A stretch of DNA of 64,000 nt from Vibrio neptunius. Lineage in GTDB: Bacteria > Pseudomonadota > Gammaproteobacteria > Enterobacterales > Vibrionaceae. Location: positions 682,001 to 746,000 of the forward strand of contig CP079859.1 in the NCBI GenBank assembly GCA_019339365.1, read 5' to 3'. Shown here piece by piece: positions 33,703 through 47,049 of this stretch (its first letter is position 1; every line of letters begins with the position of its first letter). The position numbers were made by a program, and so were the translations under genes. Under the pieces are notes generated by a model that searched no databases, was not told the DNA's origin, and worked only from the letters and a program-made list of their open reading frames with translations.

Positions 33703-35485
33703 AAATGATTTCCTTCAGAGCTGCATCATTTTTCTAACCGCAGCGGTCGTTGCAGTGCCATTGGCCCAACGTTTAGGGCTTGGCTCGGTGTTGGGGTATC
33801 TGCTGGCCGGTATTATTATTGGCCCTTGGGGGTTAGGCCTTATCAGCGATGTGGAAGCGATTCTCCACTTTGCTGAATTTGGTGTGGTCCTGCTGCTCTT
33901 TCTGATTGGTCTCGAACTGAATCCCAAAAAGCTGCTGCAAATGAAAGGGCCGATTCTCGGGCTTGGCGGTGCACAGGTTGTGATTACCACCGCGGTCTTG
34001 GCGAGCGTAACCAATCTCGCTGGCGTTAATTGGCAAACCAGTTTAGTGATTGGTATGGGGTTGGCGTTGTCATCGACCGCTATCGCGCTGAAAGTGATCG
34101 AAGAGCGAGGTTTGGCTGGCAGTGAAGCGGGTCAGTCTGGGTTTGCCGTATTGCTTTTTCAGGATATTGCGGTCATCCCCATGTTGGCGATTTTGCCTAT
34201 TCTAGCAGGCAACACCGCAGGGGATTGGCTCGATGCCATGTGGATGTTGGGTGGTGTTATCGGCCTTCTGGTTGGCGGCCATTTTCTACTTCGCCCGCTA
34301 TTCCGCTACGTGGTGTTGAGTGGAGTACGAGAGCTATTTACGGTCGCTGCGTTACTGTTAGTGATCGGCATCGCATTGCTGATGCAGCATCTTGGCTTGT
34401 CTATGGCACTCGGCACTTTCCTTGCTGGCGTCCTTCTGGCTGAGAGTGAGTATCGCCACGAGCTTGAGATCGCTATCGAACCATTCAAAGGGCTACTTCT
34501 TGGGTTGTTCTTTATTGCCGTGGGTATGGCGGTGAACTTAGGCCTGTTAGCCTTGGAGCCTTGGAATGTACTGATGGCGGTGTTTGGCTTAGTGGCCGTC
34601 AAGGCAGCTATCCTTTACTTCTTAGCCCGCTTGGCAGGCAGTAAACCTAAAGCCCGCAGTAAGATGGCGGCTATTTTAAGCCAAGGCGGCGAGTTTGCGT
34701 TTGTTATTTTTACAGCGGCGAGCGCAGAAGGTCTGTTAGCGCAAGAGCAAACTGCTTTTCTACTTGTCGTGGTGAGTTTATCTATGGTCACTACGCCCCT
34801 GCTATTGATGGCACAAAGTAAGTGGTATGCACGTGGCTTGAATGATGATGCGGGGTCGCTGCACACGGATGTAGTTAACCGTGAACCAAGAGTGATTATT
34901 GCGGGTTTTGGTCGTTTTGGTCAGATTGTTGGTCGACTCATGTACGCCAACAAAATTCGAGTAACGGTACTAGAAAGTGACGCCAGTCAGATCCAATTAC
35001 TCAGAAAGTATGGCTATAAGGTTTTTTATGGTGATGCTACGCAGTTAGACTTGCTGCGGGCTGCTGGAGCCGATAAAGCCGAAGCAATGGTGATTTGTAC
35101 CGATTCTCCCGACGAAATCATGAAGATTATCGATTTGTGTCAGTACCATTTTCCGCATCTTAAGCTTTTGGCACGGGCACGAAGTCGAGTTGAGGCCTAT
35201 CAGCTGTTGAGCCATGGGGTCGAAAACTACTCAAGGGAGACATTTCTCGGTGCTTTAGACTTGGGTCGCCAAGCGTTAACTGAGCTCGGGATGCACCCCT
35301 ATCAGGCCAAGCGAGCCGAAGCGCACTTTAGAAAATTAGATAATGCGATGTTGAAAGAATTATTACCTCAGCATCATGAAGACAAGCAATTGGCCATGAG
35401 AGCCAAAGAAGCCCGAAAAGAACTGGAAGAAATTTTTGGTCGCGAGATGGAAAAAGATCAGCAATCAAAGAACTTCTGGGATTAA
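33692..35485 (+). CDS. kefB: glutathione-regulated potassium-efflux system protein KefB
   Basis: K+/H+ antiporter gated by glutathione adducts, protecting against electrophiles. It has 597 residues. The membrane Na/H-exchanger domain (about 1-385) has many hydrophobic helices, beginning [20 protein letters not shown] and including [12 protein letters not shown]. The cytoplasmic RCK/TrkA-N domain (about 400-520) has the NAD-type motif [19 protein letters not shown] precedes the start. Translationally coupled to kefG. Confidence 0.93.
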   Translation: MALENDFLQSCIIFLTAAVVAVPLAQRLGLGSVLGYLLAGIIIGPWGLGLISDVEAILHFAEFGVVLLLFLIGLELNPKKLLQMKGPILGLGGAQVVITTAVLASVTNLAGVNWQTSLVIGMGLALSSTAIALKVIEERGLAGSEAGQSGFAVLLFQDIAVIPMLAILPILAGNTAGDWLDAMWMLGGVIGLLVGGHFLLRPLFRYVVLSGVRELFTVAALLLVIGIALLMQHLGLSMALGTFLAGVLLAESEYRHELEIAIEPFKGLLLGLFFIAVGMAVNLGLLALEPWNVLMAVFGLVAVKAAILYFLARLAGSKPKARSKMAAILSQGGEFAFVIFTAASAEGLLAQEQTAFLLVVVSLSMVTTPLLLMAQSKWYARGLNDDAGSLHTDVVNREPRVIIAGFGRFGQIVGRLMYANKIRVTVLESDASQIQLLRKYGYKVFYGDATQLDLLRAAGADKAEAMVICTDSPDEIMKIIDLCQYHFPHLKLLARARSRVEAYQLLSHGVENYSRETFLGALDLGRQALTELGMHPYQAKRAEAHFRKLDNAMLKELLPQHHEDKQLAMRAKEARKELEEIFGREMEKDQQSKNFWD

Positions 35486-35552
35486 ATCCAAATCTTCCCA
35501 GAGCATGGCAACCATTCCATTCTGGTGAAGATTTACGTTGTGGAATGAAAAA

Positions 35553-35746
35553 ATGAAAAAAGATTTATCGCAGGTGCTAGCTGCCCTAAATGTGCTCAGC
35601 AAGATACTTTGCGCTGGTGGATAGAAAACAATATTGAGTTAGTTGAGTGTGTAGAGTGTGAGTATCAGGAGCAGCGTAAACCGCAATCTGTAGAGAAAAC
35701 CGAACACTCCCAACAAGAGATGATCGGTATTTTTAAGCCAGATTGA
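35553..35746 (+). CDS. yheV: YheV family zinc-ribbon protein, frameshift at the start
   Basis: YheV is a ~65-residue putative metal-binding protein found between kefB and slyD. The frame RFIAGASCPKCAQQDTLRWW through ECVECEYQ to IGIFKPD is open from 35561 to the stop at 35744, with two CxxC pairs. No start exists in that frame, but one extra A in the A6 run at 35556-35561 joins it to the ATG at 35553 (MKKRFIAGA). This is probably a sequencing error. Confidence 0.8.
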
Positions 35747-35842
35747 TTGAGTTTCTTTATTTGATCCCCATAATATCCCGCATAGAAAATTGTTATTCGG
35801 AGCAACTCAATTGCTCCGTTTCTTTATCTCCTTGGAGTCATT

Positions 35843-36424
35843 ATGAAAATTGAAAAGAATGTAGTAGTAAGCCTTGCTTACCAGGTTAAGCTGGAAGATG
35901 GTGCTGTGGTTGATCAATCAACAGCAGAAGCGCCACTGGATTACCTACACGGCAACAACAACCTGATCACAGGTCTTGAGACTGCACTGGAAGGTAAGGA
36001 AGCGGGCGCTCAGTTCTCAGTAACAGTGTCTCCAGAAGAGGCTTACGGCGATCACAACGACGCACTTGTTCAACGTGTACCTGCGAATGTATTCCAAGGT
36101 GTTGATGAGATTGAAGTGGGTATGCGTTTCCTTGCAGATACTGACCAAGGTCCAATCCCTGTTGAAGTGACAGAAGTGGACGGCGACGAAGTGGTGGTGG
36201 ATGGCAACCATATGCTTGCGGGTCAGACTCTGACTTTCGATGTTGAAGTTGTAGCGGTACGTGAAGCGACAGCAGATGAAATTGAACACGGTCATGTTCA
36301 CCAAGCTGGTGGTTGTGGTCACGACCACGATCACGAAGGTGGTTGCTGTGGTGGCGAAGGCCATGATCACAGTGAAGAGAAGAAAGATGGCTGCTGCGGT
36401 GGCGGTAGCTGTGGTTCTCACTAA
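35843..36424 (+). CDS. slyD: FKBP-type peptidyl-prolyl isomerase SlyD
   Basis: Cytoplasmic prolyl isomerase/chaperone and nickel donor to hydrogenase. It has 193 residues. FKBP domain: KIEKNVVVSLAYQVKLEDG, LDYLHGNNNLITGLE. An IF (insert-in-flap) chaperone domain follows. From about residue 150 comes a His/Cys-rich metal-binding tail (HGHVHQAGGCGHDHDHEGG and CCGGGSCGSH). TTGGAG precedes the ATG. Confidence 0.95.
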   Translation: MKIEKNVVVSLAYQVKLEDGAVVDQSTAEAPLDYLHGNNNLITGLETALEGKEAGAQFSVTVSPEEAYGDHNDALVQRVPANVFQGVDEIEVGMRFLADTDQGPIPVEVTEVDGDEVVVDGNHMLAGQTLTFDVEVVAVREATADEIEHGHVHQAGGCGHDHDHEGGCCGGEGHDHSEEKKDGCCGGGSCGSH

Positions 36425-36446
36425 TCCGTTAGCTTATAGCTAGATT

Positions 36447-36485
36447 GAAAAGGCGTTTCCCGCTGTACGGGAAACGCCTTTTTTG
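36447..36485 (+). terminator. terminator after slyD
   Basis: AAAAGGCGTTTCCCG, CTGTA, CGGGAAACGCCTTTTTT; long perfect stem with a T-tract. Confidence 0.92.
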
Positions 36486-36526
36486 TTATTAACTTATCAG
36501 TTAACTCGTTGTTAGGAGAGCCGTCG

Positions 36527-37467
36527 ATGACTCAACCATTCTCAATCGCCATTCATGGCGGAGCCGGAACTATATTGCGTGATCAAATGAGCGAAGAGTT
36601 AAAGGCTTCCATCCTAGAAGACCTTGAAGCTTCGGTTCGCGCTGGGCATAGCGTTCTAGCTCAGTCGGGTGATGCGTTGGATGCGGTCGTTGCCGCGGTT
36701 AAAGTGCTTGAAGACTCACCAAACTTCAATGCTGGCAAGGGCTCTGTCTTAACCCATAAAGAAATTGTTGAGATGGATGCCTCTGTTATGCACGGCAAAG
36801 AATCCAATGCTGGCGCGGTGGCTGGCGTGCGCCATATCCGTAACCCTATTGAGCTGGCTCGTGATGTGATGACAGACAGTAACCATGTGCTGTTGGTTGG
36901 GGAAGGAGCAGAAGAATTTGCCTTTGAGCAGGGGCATCAATACACCGAGCAAGATTATTTCTTCACTGACCGACGTTATGATCAACTGCAGTCGATGAAA
37001 GAGAAGGGTTTATTTGCTCTTTCTGAGTCTAAGTACCCAGATGATAAAAAGTATGGAACCGTAGGCGCTGTCGCGCTAGACCAGCAAGGCAACTTAGCGG
37101 CTGCGACTAGCACTGGTGGTGTGACCAATAAAAAGTACGGTCGAGTGGGAGATTCTTCCATCATTGGCGCGGGTACGTTTGCCGAAAATGGCAATGTAGC
37201 TGTATCGACAACTGGGATGGGTGAGTATTTCATCCGTAAAACCGTTGCGAGTGATGTGGCAGCGCGAATGCGTTATCTCAAGGAAGATGTACACACGGCC
37301 TGCGAGACTGTGATTCAAGGCGAGTTGAAGGCCATGGGTGGCGAAGGGGGCTGATTGCCATCGACGGTGATGGACGTGTTCACTTTGCGATGAACAGCAG
37401 CGGTATGTATAGAGCGGGTATTGGCACGGATGGCAGCTTGTTGGTGAAGATTTATGCCGATGAATAG
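36527..37467 (+). CDS. iaaA: isoaspartyl peptidase/L-asparaginase, frameshifted
   Basis: N-terminal-nucleophile hydrolase that cleaves isoaspartyl dipeptides and asparagine after autocleavage before a threonine. ATG 36527 follows TTAGGAGAG. The frame runs to a stop at 37352, but one extra G in the G5 run at 37346-37350 restores LIAIDGDGRVHFAMNSSGMY and GIGTDGSLLVKIYADE, ending 37467 (313 aa). The catalytic site is intact: YGTVGAVALD with Thr at the cleavage point, and MDASVMHGKESNAGAVAG before it. Probably functional, with a sequencing error. Confidence 0.87.
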
Positions 37468-37578
37468 AGTCAAAAAAAACCTAATATTAGCACTAACAAA
37501 AGGATAGCGCTTCATTACACTTCTATGATTAAAAAATGACTGCAAGAAGTGTGATTCAGTGCTAGAATCCATTTTTAA

Positions 37579-38916
<1,338 letters not shown>

Positions 38917-38941
38917 TTCTGATTGTTATCCACGATTGTAA

Positions 38942-38970
38942 AAACCAGCGCATCAGCGCTGGTTTTTTTT
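38942..38970 (+). terminator. terminator after purA
   Basis: AACCAGCGC, ATCA, GCGCTGGTTTTTTTT. Confidence 0.92.
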
Positions 38971-39038
38971 ATGCTTAATTTTCATGCGCTATCTATACTG
39001 ACAGTGGCAAGTTTTTGCCAGTCGTCGGCAATTTTGAT

Positions 39039-39065
39039 TAAAGAGTTAGCAGCCGTTGCCGATAC
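39039..39065 (+). promoter_or_regulatory. sigma-28 (FliA)-type promoter of motX
   Basis: TAAA, 15 bases, GCCGATAC. The flagellar sigma-28 consensus is TAAA-N15-GCCGATAA, so seven of the eight -10 bases and the full TAAA match. It lies 120 bases before the motX ATG. Confidence 0.65.
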
Positions 39066-39186
39066 AGGTATCAAGATTGCCGTTTTGCGGTTAATCCTAA
39101 AGATACAGGTTGCTAACAACCAGCTTGTATGACCTGTCTTGTGAGCGGATAGGTGTAGACATTATCGAAGTCAAAGAGTGCAGACA

Positions 39187-39834
39187 ATGAAGCTAAGAAA
39201 GTTAGCTGCTTCGATGGTATTTTTGTTTGGGGTTTCTGTGGCTAATGCCAATGAGCTTACTGAGATCGGTGAGCCTATTCCCATATATACCGAAGCTGAA
39301 CTGATAAAACTGATCAACGAAAACAAACATTTAGAACAAGTTAAGTCAGACAATTGCCAATTAGTTGAAGATATCGTCGCTCGAGCGACCCGGATCAGCC
39401 TACCATCCTACGAGTTTTTGTATGGAGACATGCTGGCGTGGGGAGTCTGTGTCGAGCAGGATGTGGAACTTGGCTTGTACTATATGGAAAATGCGGCGCA
39501 TCAGGGTTTACCTGCGGCATTGGAGCAGCTCGGGCGTTATTACTCGCGCGGCACCTTGGTTCAGCAGGACAAAGAACGAGCAATCCCTTACTTACGTGAA
39601 GCGGCTGCGATGGGCAATCTTAATGCACGCATCCATTTGGCGGAACTGCTGCTGCGTGATTACGGCAGCCCGTTAGATTATGAAGATGCGTATCGCTGGC
39701 TGTACAATTCGGTGACGGCGGACCAGCGTACGCACAAACGCATTTCAATTCTGCGCCAAGGCCTAGAGCGTCGAATGCCACAGAATATTATCGCCAGAGC
39801 AAAAAAAACGCGATACTTTCTGGTAATCCAATAA
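39187..39834 (+). CDS. motX: sodium-driven polar flagellar motor protein MotX
   Basis: MotX is a periplasmic protein of the T ring that holds the PomAB stator of the Vibrio Na+-driven flagellum. It has 215 residues. Signal peptide MKLRKLAASMVFLFGVSVAN A; ATG 39187 is preferred over the GTG at 39178. Sel1-like repeats follow (LGLYYMENAAHQGLPAALEQ, AIPYLREAAAMGNLNARIHL), and the position between purA and rnr is that of V. cholerae motX as I recall it. A generic Sel1 protein is the alternative. Confidence 0.85.
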   Translation: MKLRKLAASMVFLFGVSVANANELTEIGEPIPIYTEAELIKLINENKHLEQVKSDNCQLVEDIVARATRISLPSYEFLYGDMLAWGVCVEQDVELGLYYMENAAHQGLPAALEQLGRYYSRGTLVQQDKERAIPYLREAAAMGNLNARIHLAELLLRDYGSPLDYEDAYRWLYNSVTADQRTHKRISILRQGLERRMPQNIIARAKKTRYFLVIQ

Positions 39835-39859
39835 CCCGACTGCACTCAGGTTACACCAA

Positions 39860-39890
39860 AACGCTCAGCATAAGCTGGGCGTTGTTGCTT
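39860..39890 (+). terminator. hairpin after motX
   Basis: AACGCTCAGC, ATAA, GCTGGGCGTT, then GTTGCTTT. The T-tract is imperfect. The remaining ~245 bases to rnr hold its promoter; I see TATACT at about 40095. Confidence 0.6.
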
Positions 39891-40135
39891 TATATTTCCA
39901 CTACTTGGTTGCATTCCTCGCCCGTGTTTGGCAAGAAACCTTGCCTTTGTGTTCGTTCGCTTCCCCCGTAAAGCTGCAGCTGGTCTCTAGCGTAAGCCAC
40001 TAAGATTGTGACCAATCATAGCCAGTGATGAAAATAGAGTGAGAATTTGGCTTTTTAATCTAACTCTCCTGTAGCTTAGTAAGTGAGTCAGATATACTAG
40101 CTTTAATTACCTTCCTTGTTTAATTAGGCGCGCCT

Positions 40136-42601
40136 ATGTCAGAAAACACCACAAACGATCCTTTTGCCGCTCGTGAGTCAGAGAACTACGAAAACCCAAT
40201 TCCCAGTCGGGAGTTCATTCTTGAATTTCTTGAGCAGGCTGGCGTTCCTTTAAATCGCAACGATCTTTTTGAAGCGCTTCATTTAGAAGGTGAAGAGCAA
40301 TATGAAGGCTTACGCCGTAGATTAAGAGCGATGGAACGTGATGGTCAACTGGTGTTTACCCGCCGTCAATGCTACGCCTTGCCAGAAAAACTCGAAATGG
40401 TGAAAGGTTACGTTATCGGACACAAAGATGGTCATGGCTGGGTGCGGCCTGAAGGGAGTGTGGGCAAAGATAACGATGTGGTATTGCCTCATCACCAGAT
40501 GAAAAGTGTTTTGCATGGCGACTATGTGTTAGTCCAGCCAACACAGAACTCCAAGCGAGGAAGAAAAGAAGGTCGTTTGGTTCGCGTGCTTGAAGAGCGT
40601 CAGACGCAAATTGTGGGTCGATTCTTTATGGAGTACGGCTATTCCTATGTTGTGCCCGATGATTCGCGTATTAGCCAAGACATCCTGATCCCGAATGACT
40701 TACGTGCAGGAGCGCGTATGGGTAACGTCGTGGTGATTGAAATTACCGATCGTGGCTCTCGCTCTCGTGGCATGATGGGCAAAGTGATTGAAGTTCTGGG
40801 TGAAAATATGGCCCCGGGGATGGAGACACAAATTGCTATCCGTACTCACCAAATTCCGCATGAGTGGCCTGAAGCGGTCGATAAGCAAATAGAAGGGCTT
40901 GGTGAAGACGTACCGGAAGAGGCAAAAGTCGGTAGGGTAGACCTACGCGAACTGCCACTCGTGACTATCGATGGCGAAGATGCTCGCGACTTTGACGATG
41001 CTGTTTTCTGTGAGAAAAAGAAAAGCGGTGGTTGGAGGCTTTGGGTCGCTATTGCCGATGTCAGCTATTACGTTCGTCCAGACAGTGCACTGGATAAAGA
41101 AGCGATTAACCGCGGTAACTCGGTTTACTTCCCATCGCAAGTCGTTCCAATGCTTCCGGAGGTATTGTCTAACGGCTTATGTTCTCTCAACCCGCAAGTT
41201 GATCGCCTATGTATGGTGTGTGAGATGACCATCTCTGAGACGGGTAAGTTATCTGGCTATAAGCACTACGAAGCGGTGATGAACTCCCATGCTCGCCTGA
41301 CTTACAACAAGGTACACCATATCCTTGAAGGAGATGAGGAGCTGCGCCAAAGATACGAACCACTCGTTCCTCACTTAGAAGAGCTCCATAAGATGTACAA
41401 AGTGCTTAAGCATGCTCGTGACAATCGTGGTGCGATTGAATTTGAAACGGTGGAAACCAAGTTCATCTTCAATGCGGAGCGTAAGATTGACAGTATTGAA
41501 CCTGTGATTCGCAACGATGCGCATAAGATTATTGAAGAGTGTATGATCTTAGCCAATATCGCTTCTGCTTCTTTGGTCGAAAAAGCAAAGGAACCGGCAC
41601 TCTACCGAATTCACGAATCTCCGGGTGAGCTACGTCTGCAAGGTTTCCGAGACTTCTTAGGTGAGCTAGGTCTGCACTTAAATGGTGGTTTAGAACCATC
41701 GCCAACCGATTACGCTGACTTAGTTAAGCAAATTGGCGAGCGTCAAGACAAAGAACTGATTCAAACCATGTTATTACGTTCGATGAAGCAGGCGGTCTAT
41801 AACGCAGATAACTGCGGCCACTTTGGCTTGGCACTAAAACGCTACGCGCACTTTACCTCGCCTATTCGTCGCTACCCAGACTTGCTATTGCATCGCGCGA
41901 TCAAATATCTAATTGCCAAAGAGAATGGCACATTGAAAGATCGCTGGACACCGACAGGTGGTTGCCACTATTCATTTGATGACATGGACTTCTATGGTGA
42001 GCAATGTTCGATGACTGAGCGTCGTGCCGATGACGCGACTCGTGAAGTCTCTGACTGGCTCAAATGTGAGTACATGCAAGATCACGTTGGTGAAGAGCTG
42101 GAAGGTGTGATTGCTAATGTGACTGGCTTTGGTTTCTTTGTCCGTCTAACTGAATTGCATATTGACGGACTAGTGCATATTTCTGCTTTGGCAAACGACT
42201 ACTACCAGTTTGATCCGATTGGACAGCGACTAATTGGTGAAACTTTCGGCGCTATCTATCGCCTTGGTGATGCAGTGAAAGTGAAAGTGCTGTCTGTAAA
42301 TCTAGATGATCGACAAATTGACTTTGAATTAGTCGAAACTAGTCGTAAGCTACGCGGCAAAGGAAAAACAGCCAAAAAACGTGCAGCCGAGGCACAGAAA
42401 AAAGCTAAGGCCAAAAAAAATGCGGCAGCGAATGGTCGTCGTTCCGCAGATAAAGCGAAGCCTATGGTTGAACCAACAAAACGCCCGGATGGCAGTCAGG
42501 AAGAAGGCAAAGGCAGTAAAACCTCGAAGAAACCTTCAGAAAAAGCGCGTAAGAAAAAGCCACGTCACAAAGCAAAGAAAGCGCGTGGTAAAAAACAGTA
42601 A
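40136..42601 (+). CDS. rnr: ribonuclease R
   Basis: Processive 3'-5' exoribonuclease that degrades structured RNA and helps in rRNA quality control and trans-translation. It has 821 residues. An N-terminal winged helix ([20 protein letters not shown]) is followed by cold-shock domains, the RNB catalytic domain with [12 protein letters not shown] (Mg-binding aspartates about residue 280), an S1 domain ([17 protein letters not shown]) and a Lys-rich C-terminal tail (about 735-821). rlmB follows 12 bases on. Confidence 0.96.
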   Translation: MSENTTNDPFAARESENYENPIPSREFILEFLEQAGVPLNRNDLFEALHLEGEEQYEGLRRRLRAMERDGQLVFTRRQCYALPEKLEMVKGYVIGHKDGHGWVRPEGSVGKDNDVVLPHHQMKSVLHGDYVLVQPTQNSKRGRKEGRLVRVLEERQTQIVGRFFMEYGYSYVVPDDSRISQDILIPNDLRAGARMGNVVVIEITDRGSRSRGMMGKVIEVLGENMAPGMETQIAIRTHQIPHEWPEAVDKQIEGLGEDVPEEAKVGRVDLRELPLVTIDGEDARDFDDAVFCEKKKSGGWRLWVAIADVSYYVRPDSALDKEAINRGNSVYFPSQVVPMLPEVLSNGLCSLNPQVDRLCMVCEMTISETGKLSGYKHYEAVMNSHARLTYNKVHHILEGDEELRQRYEPLVPHLEELHKMYKVLKHARDNRGAIEFETVETKFIFNAERKIDSIEPVIRNDAHKIIEECMILANIASASLVEKAKEPALYRIHESPGELRLQGFRDFLGELGLHLNGGLEPSPTDYADLVKQIGERQDKELIQTMLLRSMKQAVYNADNCGHFGLALKRYAHFTSPIRRYPDLLLHRAIKYLIAKENGTLKDRWTPTGGCHYSFDDMDFYGEQCSMTERRADDATREVSDWLKCEYMQDHVGEELEGVIANVTGFGFFVRLTELHIDGLVHISALANDYYQFDPIGQRLIGETFGAIYRLGDAVKVKVLSVNLDDRQIDFELVETSRKLRGKGKTAKKRAAEAQKKAKAKKNAAANGRRSADKAKPMVEPTKRPDGSQEEGKGSKTSKKPSEKARKKKPRHKAKKARGKKQ

Positions 42602-42613
42602 TCGGATAAATTA

Positions 42614-43351
42614 ATGAGTAATGAATTTATTTACGGCATTCACGCAGTAAAAGCGGTACTGGCAAAAGAGCCAGAGCGCTTTGTTGAAGCCTTCGTATTA
42701 AAAGGTCGTCAAGATGACCGCTTAATGCCAATCTTGAATGAACTCCAGATATGTGGTGTGTCGATTCAACAAATGACACGTAAAACTCTGGATGACAAAG
42801 CACGTGGTGCTAATCACCAAGGCATTATGGCTAAGGTGAAGCCAGCTAAGCCGCTGAATGAAAATGATCTCGATGACATTCTTGCCCAACATTCCACACC
42901 GTTATTGCTAGTATTGGATGGAGTCACTGATCCGCATAACCTAGGCGCGTGTCTACGCAATGCTGATGCTGCGGGAGTGGCGGCGGTGATTGTTCCTAAG
43001 GATAAGTCAGCGAATATTACGGCTACGGTCAGCAAAGTCGCATGTGGCGCAGCAGAAACAGTACCTTTGGTTCGCGTAACCAACTTAGCACGCACAATGC
43101 GCGCATTGCAGGAACAGGGGATCTGGTTTGTTGGCACGGCTGGCGAAGCAACTCATGACCTCTACCAAGCTAAATTAACTGGGCCTCTTGCGATCGTCAT
43201 GGGCGCAGAAGGCGATGGTATGCGTCGCCTGACACGTGAAACTTGTGATGACCTAATCAAGATCCCTATGGCAGGGAGTGTCTCAAGTCTAAATGTCTCT
43301 GTTGCCTCAGGCATTTGTTTGTTTGAAGCGGTACGTCAGCGCTTAGCGTAA
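42614..43351 (+). CDS. rlmB: 23S rRNA (guanosine-2'-O-)-methyltransferase RlmB
   Basis: SPOUT methyltransferase that modifies G2251 of 23S rRNA (E. coli numbering). It has 245 residues. N-terminal substrate-binding domain [25 protein letters not shown] motifs [29 protein letters not shown] and [16 protein letters not shown]. Co-transcribed with rnr, as in other gammaproteobacteria. Confidence 0.95.
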   Translation: MSNEFIYGIHAVKAVLAKEPERFVEAFVLKGRQDDRLMPILNELQICGVSIQQMTRKTLDDKARGANHQGIMAKVKPAKPLNENDLDDILAQHSTPLLLVLDGVTDPHNLGACLRNADAAGVAAVIVPKDKSANITATVSKVACGAAETVPLVRVTNLARTMRALQEQGIWFVGTAGEATHDLYQAKLTGPLAIVMGAEGDGMRRLTRETCDDLIKIPMAGSVSSLNVSVASGICLFEAVRQRLA

Positions 43352-43368
43352 AAAGTTGGAATACATAT

Positions 43369-43402
43369 AAAGAGCGGGCTGTTGTTTCAGCCCGCTCTTT
43401 TA
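43369..43402 (+). terminator. terminator after rlmB
   Basis: AAAGAGCGGGCT, an 8-base loop, AGCCCGCTCTTTT. Confidence 0.9.
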
Positions 43403-43442
43403 TGTTGTTACATCGCTAAATGGAATCGATGACTCCAGGTAT

Positions 43443-43545
43443 GTCATTCCATAGACCGAAGAAGGAGGGAGTAGGGAATCTCTTAAAGACATCTACTTGA
43501 GTTACGAGATCCCCAATTCGCTCGTCCCTCACTCTTGAGGATGAC
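43443..43545. repeat. palindromic intergenic repeat P, copy 3
   Basis: GTCATTCCATAGACCGAAGA at the left, CTTGAGGATGAC at the right, inner GGGAATCTC and GAGATCCCC. Same orientation as copies 2 and 4. Confidence 0.8.
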
Positions 43546-43605
43546 CGTTTTGGATTTGCAGGAAATCGAATACCATTTACAGCTTCTCCATAGGACGAAG
43601 TCCGT

Positions 43606-43636
<31 letters not shown>

Positions 43637-43692
43637 GGTATCCCAATTCCAACTCCTCATTTCCTCTTATGCGTTTATTTTTCACACAGCGC

Positions 43693-43720
43693 TTGCATGT
43701 CAAACTGTGATCTGTATAAT
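43693..43720 (+). promoter_or_regulatory. S10 operon promoter
   Basis: TTGCAT, 16 bases, TATAAT. A near-consensus sigma-70 promoter about 300 bases before rpsJ, fitting the long S10 leader. Confidence 0.8.
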
Positions 43721-43726
43721 GCAGCG

Positions 43727-44335
<609 letters not shown>

Positions 44336-44349
44336 GGGAGATTAGAAGA

Positions 44350-44979
44350 ATGATTGGTCTAATCGGTCGTAAAGTGGGCATGACCCGCGTATTTACTGAA
44401 GAAGGCGTTTCTATCCCAGTAACAGTTGTTGAGGTTGAAGCTAACCGTGTTTCTCAAGTTCGTACACTTGAGACTGACGGCTACGCAGCAATCCAGGTAA
44501 CTACTGGTGCTAAGAAAGCTAACCGTGTTTCTAAGCCAGAAGCTGGCCACTTTGCGAAAGCAGGTGTTGAAGCTGGTCGCGGTCTTTGGGAATTCCGTTT
44601 GGAAAACGGTGAAGAGTTTGAAGTTGGTGCTGAACTAACAGTTGAACTGTTCAACGAAACTAAGAAAGTAGACGTTACTGGTACATCTAAAGGTAAAGGC
44701 TTCCAAGGCGCTGTTAAGCGTTGGAACTTCTCTACTCAAGATATGACTCACGGTAACTCATTGTCTCACCGTGCTCCTGGTTCTATCGGTCAATGTCAGA
44801 CTCCAGGTCGCGTATTTAAAGGCAAGAAAATGGCAGGTCACATGGGTGCTGAGCGTGTAACGACTCAAAACCTAGAGATCGTACGTGTTGACGCTGAGCG
44901 CAACCTGCTTCTTATTAAAGGTGCAGTCCCAGGCGCAACTGGCGGTAACGTGATCGTTAAACCAGCTGTTAAAGCATAA
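44350..44979 (+). CDS. rplC: 50S ribosomal protein L3
   Basis: Early-assembly 23S rRNA-binding protein near the peptidyl transferase centre. It has 209 residues, [20 protein letters not shown]. The central extension ([20 protein letters not shown]) includes the Gln that is methylated in E. coli L3. 14 bases after rpsJ. Confidence 0.98.
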   Translation: MIGLIGRKVGMTRVFTEEGVSIPVTVVEVEANRVSQVRTLETDGYAAIQVTTGAKKANRVSKPEAGHFAKAGVEAGRGLWEFRLENGEEFEVGAELTVELFNETKKVDVTGTSKGKGFQGAVKRWNFSTQDMTHGNSLSHRAPGSIGQCQTPGRVFKGKKMAGHMGAERVTTQNLEIVRVDAERNLLLIKGAVPGATGGNVIVKPAVKA

Positions 44980-44996
44980 CGTCTCAGGAGTAAGTA

Positions 44997-45599
44997 ATGG
45001 AACTAATGGTTAAAGGTGCCGATGCACTAACTGTTTCCGAAACTACTTTCGGACGTGAGTTTAACGAAGCTCTTGTACACCAAGTAGTTGTTGCGTACGC
45101 AGCAGGTGCTCGTCAAGGTACTCGTGCTCAAAAAACACGTTCAGAAGTTTCTGGCGGTGGCGCTAAGCCATGGCGTCAAAAAGGTACTGGCCGTGCGCGT
45201 GCTGGTACAATCCGTAGCCCAATCTGGCGTACAGGTGGTGTTACTTTTGCTGCGAAACCACAAGATCACAGCCAAAAAGTAAACAAAAAAATGTACCGTG
45301 GTGCTATGAAGAGCATTCTTTCTGAGCTTGTTCGTCAAGAGCGTTTAATCGTTGTTGATAACTTCTCAGTAGAAGCACCAAAGACTAAAGAGCTTGTAGC
45401 TAAGCTTAAAGAGCTTGAGCTAACTGACGCGCTTATCGTGACTAGCGAAGTAGATGAGAATCTATTCCTAGCTGCTCGTAACCTATACAAAGTTGACGCA
45501 CGTGACGTTGCTGGTATCGACCCAGTATCGCTAATCGCGTTCGACAAGGTTGTAATTACTGCTGACGCAGTTAAGCAAGTTGAGGAGATGCTAGCATGA
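44997..45599 (+). CDS. rplD: 50S ribosomal protein L4
   Basis: Lines the exit tunnel and is the autogenous repressor of the S10 operon through the leader at 43727-44023. It has 200 residues. The tunnel loop is visible as [19 protein letters not shown]. Preceded by CAGGAG. Overlaps rplW by four bases (ATGA). Confidence 0.98.
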   Translation: MELMVKGADALTVSETTFGREFNEALVHQVVVAYAAGARQGTRAQKTRSEVSGGGAKPWRQKGTGRARAGTIRSPIWRTGGVTFAAKPQDHSQKVNKKMYRGAMKSILSELVRQERLIVVDNFSVEAPKTKELVAKLKELELTDALIVTSEVDENLFLAARNLYKVDARDVAGIDPVSLIAFDKVVITADAVKQVEEMLA

Positions 45600-45898
45600 T
45601 CACTGAAGAGCGTATCCTAAAAGTTCTACGTGCTCCGCACATCTCTGAAAAAGCAACTATGGCAGCTGAGAAAGCGAACACTATCGTTTTCAAAGTAGCT
45701 AAAGATGCTACTAAAAAAGAGATCAAAGCAGCTGTAGAAAAGCTATTTGAAGTTGAAGTTAAGTCTGTAAATACTCTTATTAATAAGGGTAAGACCAAAC
45801 GTCAAGGTCTACGCCAAGGTCGCCGCAGCGACGTTAAGAAAGCGTACGTTACTTTGAAAGAAGGTCAAGATCTTGACTTTGTTGGCGGCGCGGAATAA
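45596..45898 (+). CDS. rplW: 50S ribosomal protein L23
   Basis: Protein at the tunnel exit that docks trigger factor and SRP. It has 100 residues, [20 protein letters not shown]. Its start overlaps the rplD stop, so translation is coupled. Confidence 0.98.
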   Translation: MITEERILKVLRAPHISEKATMAAEKANTIVFKVAKDATKKEIKAAVEKLFEVEVKSVNTLINKGKTKRQGLRQGRRSDVKKAYVTLKEGQDLDFVGGAE

Positions 45899-45914
45899 CA
45901 GGAGTAGTTGAGAA

Positions 45915-46739
45915 ATGGCTATTGTTAAATGTAAGCCGACTTCCCCTGGTCGTCGTCACGTTGTTAAAGTTGTTAACGCTGACCTACACAAGGGCAAGCC
46001 ATACGCACCTCTTCTAGAGAAAAACTCTAAGAACGGTGGTCGTAACAACAACGGTCGTATTACAGTACGTCACATCGGCGGTGGTCACAAGCACCACTAC
46101 CGTGTAATTGATTTTAAACGTACTAAAGACGGTATCCCAGCGAAAGTTGAGCGTCTAGAATACGATCCAAACCGTAGCGCTAACATCGCTCTAGTTCTGT
46201 ACGCAGACGGTGAGCGTCGTTACATCCTAGCACCTAAAGGTGTTCAAGCTGGTGATGCTATCCAGTCTGGTGCTGACGCGCCAATCAAAGCTGGTAACGC
46301 ACTTCCAATGCGTAACATCCCAGTAGGTTCAACTGTACACAACGTTGAACTTAAGCCTGGTAAAGGTGGTCAGCTAGCTCGTTCGGCTGGTGCATATGCT
46401 CAAATCGTTGCTCGCGACGGTGCATACGTAACTATCCGTCTACGTTCTGGCGAAATGCGCAAAGTACTTTCTGAAGGCCGTGCAACAATCGGTGAAGTTG
46501 GTAACTCTGAGCACATGCTACGTGAACTTGGTAAAGCTGGTGCTAGCCGCTGGCGTGGTGTTCGTCCAACCGTTCGTGGTGTTGTGATGAACCCAGTAGA
46601 CCACCCACACGGTGGTGGTGAAGGCCGTACTTCTGGTGGTCGTCACCCAGTTTCACCATGGGGTCAGCCAACTAAAGGCTTCAAGACTCGTAAGAACAAA
46701 CGCACTGACAAGTACATCGTACGTCGTCGTAACAAGTAA
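45915..46739 (+). CDS. rplB: 50S ribosomal protein L2
   Basis: Universal protein needed for subunit joining and peptidyl transfer. It has 274 residues. The conserved C-terminal [17 protein letters not shown] contains the functionally important His. Starts [20 protein letters not shown]. Confidence 0.98.
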   Translation: MAIVKCKPTSPGRRHVVKVVNADLHKGKPYAPLLEKNSKNGGRNNNGRITVRHIGGGHKHHYRVIDFKRTKDGIPAKVERLEYDPNRSANIALVLYADGERRYILAPKGVQAGDAIQSGADAPIKAGNALPMRNIPVGSTVHNVELKPGKGGQLARSAGAYAQIVARDGAYVTIRLRSGEMRKVLSEGRATIGEVGNSEHMLRELGKAGASRWRGVRPTVRGVVMNPVDHPHGGGEGRTSGGRHPVSPWGQPTKGFKTRKNKRTDKYIVRRRNK

Positions 46740-46760
46740 TCTATATAAAGAGGAATCGCC

Positions 46761-47039
46761 ATGCCACGTTCTCTCAAGAAAGGTCCATTTATTGACCTAC
46801 ACTTGCTGAAGAAGGTAGAGAAAGCGGTGGAAAGCGGAGACAAAAAGCCTATTAAGACTTGGTCCCGTCGTTCAATGATCATCCCTACGATGATCGGTTT
46901 GACCATCGCTGTCCATAATGGTCGTCAGCACGTACCAGTTTTCGTTACCGAAGAAATGATCGGTCACAAACTGGGTGAATTTGCACCAACTCGTACTTAC
47001 CGCGGCCACGTCGTGGATAAGAAAGCTAAGAAGCGTTAA
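46761..47039 (+). CDS. rpsS: 30S ribosomal protein S19
   Basis: Small-subunit head protein contacting S13 and the A-site finger. It has 92 residues, [27 protein letters not shown] precedes the start. Confidence 0.98.
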   Translation: MPRSLKKGPFIDLHLLKKVEKAVESGDKKPIKTWSRRSMIIPTMIGLTIAVHNGRQHVPVFVTEEMIGHKLGEFAPTRTYRGHVVDKKAKKR

Positions 47040-47049
47040 GGAGTAGATG

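Noticed and set aside
38923..39132. 69-codon frame between purA and motX
   Set aside because: It contains the purA terminator and the motX sigma-28 promoter, so it cannot be a sensible gene.
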